Below, piece after piece: positions 5,829 through 9,049 of a stretch of 9,049 nucleotides of DNA (its first letter is position 1; the number at the start of each line of letters is the position of its first letter). A program made the translations under genes and the position numbers. The DNA lies in NCBI GenBank assembly GCA_021295935.1, contig JAGWBL010000029.1, positions 1,331-10,379 of the forward strand, written 5' to 3'. Origin of the DNA: Pseudomonadales bacterium. GTDB taxonomy: Bacteria > Pseudomonadota > Gammaproteobacteria > Pseudomonadales > Azotimanducaceae. The notes under the pieces were generated by a model. It searched no databases, had not been told where the DNA came from, and worked only from the letters and a program-made list of their open reading frames with translations.

Positions 5829-6698
5829 TTACGCCAGGTTGCGGAGCCACTCGGCCAGCACATCACCGATCTCGGCAGGAGAGTCTTCCTGCAGGAAGTG
5901 GCTTCCGCGAACCGTGACCTCGGCCTGATTAGGCCAACCACGACAGTACTCTCGTTGTCGGCCGGTGAGGATGCACCCAGGGTCCGCATTGATAAAGAGC
6001 TTGGGGACATCGCAGGATTCGAGCCACTCGCCGTACGCCTGCACGACATCGACGACTTCTGGGGGTTCCCCGTCGATCGGAATCTGTCGCGGCCAAGTCA
6101 GCGTCGGACGACGAGACTCACCTGCAATGCGGAACGGCCTTCGATACTCGTGCATCTCCTCCTCGGTCAGTGTTCGAAGGATCGAGGCCGGAAGCACTTT
6201 CTCGACGAAGAGATTGCGCGTTAGTACCAGTTCCTCGCCAGCCGGCGATCGGAAGCCCCTAAAGATGGATTTGGCTGCAGAAGGCAACTCCGGCCACCCA
6301 ACCGGACATACGATCGCTTCCATGTAGGCGATTCCCTCCACGGCTTCAGCGTTCCGCCTGGCCCAGTCGAATCCAAGAGCAGAGCCCCAGTCGTGGAGCA
6401 CGAGGACCACAGGATCGTCTCGAACCAACTGATCCATGGCGGCGTCAAAGTACTCTTGGTGGTGCGAAAGCGTGTAGCTGTCCGCACCGGATTGGGGCAG
6501 CTTCGCAGAGTCTCCCATGCCCAGAAGATCCAAGGCAAGGCGCCGATGCGAATGGGAAACTGCTGGAAGGATGTTTCTCCAAAGGTAGCTACTGGTCGGA
6601 TTTCCGTGAACGAACATCACCGACGGGCCGGTACCCCGCTCCACGTATGCCAGTCGGAGTCCGTTCACCGTGATGTATTTCTTGTTCCAATCAGTCAT
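5829..6698 (-). CDS. Haloalkane dehalogenase (alpha/beta hydrolase, HLD subfamily II)
   Basis: Would hydrolyse a carbon-halogen bond of an aliphatic halide to an alcohol, halide and proton (EC 3.8.1.5), without cofactor, in the cytoplasm. 289 aa from ATG 6698 (LinB 296, DhaA 293). The five signature positions are all present: halide-binding N33 in HGNPTSSYLW, nucleophile D103 with halide-binding W104 in LHDWGSALGF, catalytic acid E127 in AYMEAIV, and catalytic H267 in GSHFLQEDSP. An acid in the E127 position, with Asn and Trp as halide ligands, defines subfamily II (LinB/DhaA type). The core motif DLLGMGDSAKL is also typical, and residues 135-215 form the cap that sets substrate range. An earlier ATG at 6773 would add 25 residues without family match; 6698 gives MTDWNKKYITVNG, the proper first strand. 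It lies 91 nt after the thiamine enzyme and 59 nt before the peroxiredoxin. Some HLD homologues act on unknown natural halides, so the substrate is open. Confidence 0.92.
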   Translation of the reverse strand: MTDWNKKYITVNGLRLAYVERGTGPSVMFVHGNPTSSYLWRNILPAVSHSHRRLALDLLGMGDSAKLPQSGADSYTLSHHQEYFDAAMDQLVRDDPVVLVLHDWGSALGFDWARRNAEAVEGIAYMEAIVCPVGWPELPSAAKSIFRGFRSPAGEELVLTRNLFVEKVLPASILRTLTEEEMHEYRRPFRIAGESRRPTLTWPRQIPIDGEPPEVVDVVQAYGEWLESCDVPKLFINADPGCILTGRQREYCRGWPNQAEVTVRGSHFLQEDSPAEIGDVLAEWLRNLA

Positions 6699-6789
6699 CC
6701 CACCAGACCCTTCTGCCAAGCGCACGACACCGGGGATCGCAAGCGAACGTGCAGGTGTCATTCCCGAGGGCATCCATCTGACTCGAGGC

Positions 6790-8334
6790 TCAAATCAGCA
6801 GATCGATCAGGTATGGACCGTCAGTTTCCTGGGCTTCGTGCAACGCGTGGTCGAACTGCTCGCAGGTCTCCGCCGTCGATCCGGGAACTCCGAGTCCCGC
6901 TGCCATGGCCACAAAGTCGAGATCAGGGTCTGTCAGATCGAACATTTCCGAGGACTTCCTTCCGACTTCGGTTCTCCCTGTCCGCAGGTATTCCACCTCG
7001 AGCACGTTGTACTGGCGGTTGGAGAAGACGATCGTGGTTAGATCGAGATTCTCTCGGGCTGCGGTCCACAAGTACTGCAGTGTGTACAACGCGGCACCGT
7101 CTCCCATCAGAGCGAAAGTGGAGCGGTCCCTGGACGCGATGGAGGCTCCGAGCGCGACCGGACCTGCACCGCCTATCGAGCCGCCGGTCAGGTTCAACCA
7201 ACTGTGTCGAACCATCCTTTGGGCTGCCGAGTAGACGCCTGCCCCAGGACCGGAATCCAAGGCAAGTATGCAGTTCTCGGAAAGGTGGTGGGCGAGCACA
7301 CCGACAAAGTTGGAACCCGTGACTCTTCCCTCTGGCATGGCGGGTCGTTCGTGCCCGGCAGGCGCGCCTGAGGATGGAGCTTCCAACTCGTCTGCCAAGT
7401 CGCCTAGCGCGCGGGCAACGTCTTCATGACGCAAGGCAAGGTGATGGACCGAGCACGACTCAGGAATGATCTCGCTCCTCAAGCCGGGGTACTTGAAGAA
7501 AGCCGCTGGAGCGGTCGCGCCCGCCAGGATCACTCTCTCGAACCGAGTCAGCTCTTGCGTCGCGCTCTCCGGAAAGTATGGTAGCCTGCGAATGACCGGC
7601 AGATCCGGGCCTGCCTCGACACGGGCCGGAAAGGTGGGAGAGTAGATCCCGCACCCCGTGCCTGCGGCAATTCGACCGGCCGCCCTCACGCCATCTTCCA
7701 GCAGCCCGCTGCCGTCTATCAGTATCGCCGAGCTTGGGTCTAGAAGGCTGGCCACACTGATGACCACGTCGTCCTCGACGACCGGCGTGCTCGGCCATTG
7801 GTCAACTCTCCTCACAGGCCCGGCTGGACCCCAAGCACAGTCGGCAGGGACAATCAAGGTGGCGATTGAACCCAGTGGATCGGGATTGGGAGCCATCGCT
7901 GCAAGCAGCGCACCCGCGGCATCGTCTCCAAGACCCCTGGAGGAACGGCTCGTCCGCAAGAATGACGAGACGGGTCTTGCGACCGCTTCCACATCGGAAG
8001 TGAGCGGCGCATCGTACGGAATGTGGTGGATGGCGTGTTGGCCGACCACGTTCACCACCGGAGTGCCCGCCCGGCGGCAATTGTGGAAGTTGGCGATCCC
8101 ATTGCCCAACCCCGCCCCCAAGTGGAGAAGAGTCGCTGCCGGATGGCCTCGCATGCGTCCGTAGCCGTCCGCCGCGCCTGTGCAGACTCCTTCGAACAAG
8201 CACAAAATGCCGCGAAATCCCTCCACCGCCTCAATTGCCTGAACCAAGTGGATCTCGGACGTTCCCGGATTGGCGAAACATGTGTCGACCCCGTTCGCCA
8301 GCAACGTCCGGACCAGCGACTCAGCTCCGTTCAT
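6790..8334 (-). CDS. Thiamine-diphosphate-dependent enzyme, acetolactate synthase large subunit-like / benzoylformate decarboxylase superfamily
   Basis: Would form or break a carbon-carbon bond next to a carbonyl using ThDP and Mg2+ in the cytoplasm. 514 aa, three domains: PYR (1-170), central (190-315) and PP (about 340-514). The catalytic Glu is E48 in CLFEGVCTGAADGYGRM, the residue that activates the cofactor. S26 in NPGTSE and H71 in LLHLGAG match S26 and H70 of benzoylformate decarboxylase, but the second active-site His of that enzyme (H281) seems replaced in AAFFKYPG. The Mg/ThDP motif is GDG at 411-413, then N439 in VFSNRQYN, the expected spacing. True acetolactate synthase is unlikely because no small-subunit gene is adjacent; databases often give such proteins that name by default. 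ATG 8334 is preceded by a weak GGCGAG. It is placed between a P450 and a haloalkane dehalogenase, so a catabolic 2-keto-acid or acyloin step is more likely than valine synthesis. Reaction unknown. Confidence 0.85.
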   Translation of the reverse strand: MNGAESLVRTLLANGVDTCFANPGTSEIHLVQAIEAVEGFRGILCLFEGVCTGAADGYGRMRGHPAATLLHLGAGLGNGIANFHNCRRAGTPVVNVVGQHAIHHIPYDAPLTSDVEAVARPVSSFLRTSRSSRGLGDDAAGALLAAMAPNPDPLGSIATLIVPADCAWGPAGPVRRVDQWPSTPVVEDDVVISVASLLDPSSAILIDGSGLLEDGVRAAGRIAAGTGCGIYSPTFPARVEAGPDLPVIRRLPYFPESATQELTRFERVILAGATAPAAFFKYPGLRSEIIPESCSVHHLALRHEDVARALGDLADELEAPSSGAPAGHERPAMPEGRVTGSNFVGVLAHHLSENCILALDSGPGAGVYSAAQRMVRHSWLNLTGGSIGGAGPVALGASIASRDRSTFALMGDGAALYTLQYLWTAARENLDLTTIVFSNRQYNVLEVEYLRTGRTEVGRKSSEMFDLTDPDLDFVAMAAGLGVPGSTAETCEQFDHALHEAQETDGPYLIDLLI

Positions 8335-8400
8335 GCTTACTCGCCACGGTCGAGCTTGTACCCAATCTTGGAAGCGGAAGCGTTCGTGTTGATGATCGAG

Positions 8401-9049
8401 TCAGGCGTGAACGCGAACCGGGAGCTTTCGTATCCCACGGATGAAGGATGTCATGGGCCGAACGGGATCTCCCGTAACTTCGATGTGCTTGAAGCGCTTG
8501 AACATCTCCTCCCACACCACTCGCAGCTGCATCTCTCCCAGCCGGTTCCCCAGACAGCGATGCACTCCGAACCCGAAGGCAATGTGGTGGCGCGGATTGG
8601 ATCGATCGATCTTGAACTGGTACGGATCCTCGATCTCGCTGTCGTCACGATTGCCGGAGATGTACCACAGCGCCACACGATCGCCCTCTTCTATGCATTG
8701 GCCGTCGAGTTCGTAAGTTGCCCGCGCCGTTCGGGCCATGTGAGCGATCGGCGACTGCCATCGGATCGCCTCGGACACCATGCCGGGTATCAGCGACTGA
8801 TCCTGCTTGAGCTTCTCGTACTCGTCCGGGAACTGGCTGAGAGCCAACACGCTGCCAGTGATCGAGTTCCTCGTGGTGTCGTTGCCACCCACGATCAACA
8901 GGATGAGGTTGCCCAGGAATTCGTTGGCTGGCAGGTCCCGCATCGACTCGTCCTGCATCATCAACGACAGCAAGTCCTCTCCGCGCTGTCCACTTCGTTG
9001 GCGCTCCTCCCAAACACCCTTGAAGTAGTCGTGACACTTCCAGAGCTCG
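8401..9049 (-). CDS. Cytochrome P450, CYP153-like (alkane/fatty-acid hydroxylase type), N-terminus beyond the right edge
   Basis: Soluble bacterial haem monooxygenase; ferredoxin and reductase partners are not in the window. The frame is open to the right edge, giving 215 C-terminal residues of about 420-470. I-helix motif GGNDTT (visible residues 54-59) holds the acid and Thr for oxygen activation. The K-helix ExxR is EAIR (93-96), in VSEAIRWQSPIAHM. The haem loop is FGFGVHRCLG with Cys ligand C165, followed by NRLGEMQLRVVWEEMFKRF. LIVGGNDTTRNS, WYISGNRDD, the GEMQLRVVWEE helix and an LPVR-x-HA C-terminus all resemble CYP153 enzymes, which hydroxylate terminal carbons of alkanes and fatty acids; a related family (for example terpene or sterol P450s) is possible. 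The sequence begins mid-gene at GAG (9048), so no start is visible. It ends 66 nt before the thiamine enzyme and probably leads that operon or follows further catabolic genes. Confidence 0.92.
   Translation of the reverse strand, partial: ELWKCHDYFKGVWEERQRSGQRGEDLLSLMMQDESMRDLPANEFLGNLILLIVGGNDTTRNSITGSVLALSQFPDEYEKLKQDQSLIPGMVSEAIRWQSPIAHMARTARATYELDGQCIEEGDRVALWYISGNRDDSEIEDPYQFKIDRSNPRHHIAFGFGVHRCLGNRLGEMQLRVVWEEMFKRFKHIEVTGDPVRPMTSFIRGIRKLPVRVHA

Noticed and set aside
6393..7322. 309-codon plus-strand open frame
   Set aside because: Runs opposite both the dehalogenase and the thiamine enzyme; the product is Arg/Ser-rich and meaningless, so it is a shadow.
8335..8400. Minus-strand frame in the P450/thiamine-enzyme gap reading SIINTNASASKIGYKLDRGE then stop
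   Set aside because: It looks protein-like but has no start in the gap and lies out of frame with the complete P450 C-terminus (LPVRVHA then TGA). Most likely chance; a frameshifted P450 tail would be unusual for the family.
1..9049. Mobile element, CRISPR, tRNA, rRNA or phage content
   Set aside because: No transposase or integrase frame, spaced repeat array, tRNA-like cloverleaf or rRNA-like stretch was seen. The HNH protein alone is not evidence of an intron or phage.

Overview
The window looks like a stretch of a GC-rich proteobacterial chromosome. A gammaproteobacterium is my best guess, possibly marine; this rests on the style of the HNH protein, the SPOR lipoprotein and the CYP153-like P450, and no rRNA or phylogenetic marker is present to prove it. 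Coding density is high, both strands are used, and I see no tRNA, rRNA, CRISPR array, transposase or integrase.

Left part (1-2274): two genes on the minus strand form the start of a polyamine-type ABC transporter operon. A PotA-like ATPase (1903-791) is followed 9 nt later by a secreted PotD-like solute-binding protein (781 to beyond position 1). The permeases are not in the window and presumably lie off the left edge. A gene-free region of about 370 bp separates this operon from a divergent plus-strand M20-family metallopeptidase (2275-3690), so import and hydrolysis of a small amide or peptide substrate may be linked.

Middle part (3691-5275): a stand-alone HNH endonuclease (minus, about 4311-3715) converges on the peptidase. 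It diverges from a plus-strand lipoprotein with a SPOR-like C-terminal domain. The lipoprotein reading frame is broken by one in-frame TAG at 4748-4750, with coding potential continuing in the same frame up to 5275. The HNH/lipoprotein intergenic region carries an AT-rich nested dyad that also reads as two direct hexamers 10 bp apart.

Right part (5287-9049): four minus-strand genes run in one direction with short gaps. They are a CYP153-like cytochrome P450 (N-terminus off the right edge), a thiamine-diphosphate enzyme of the acetolactate synthase/benzoylformate decarboxylase superfamily, a haloalkane dehalogenase with all five signature active-site residues of subfamily II, and a Prx5-type peroxiredoxin. 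Together they suggest an oxidative and dehalogenating catabolic cluster for aliphatic or haloaliphatic compounds, with the peroxiredoxin as peroxide protection. The substrate and the place of the thiamine enzyme in the pathway are inference.
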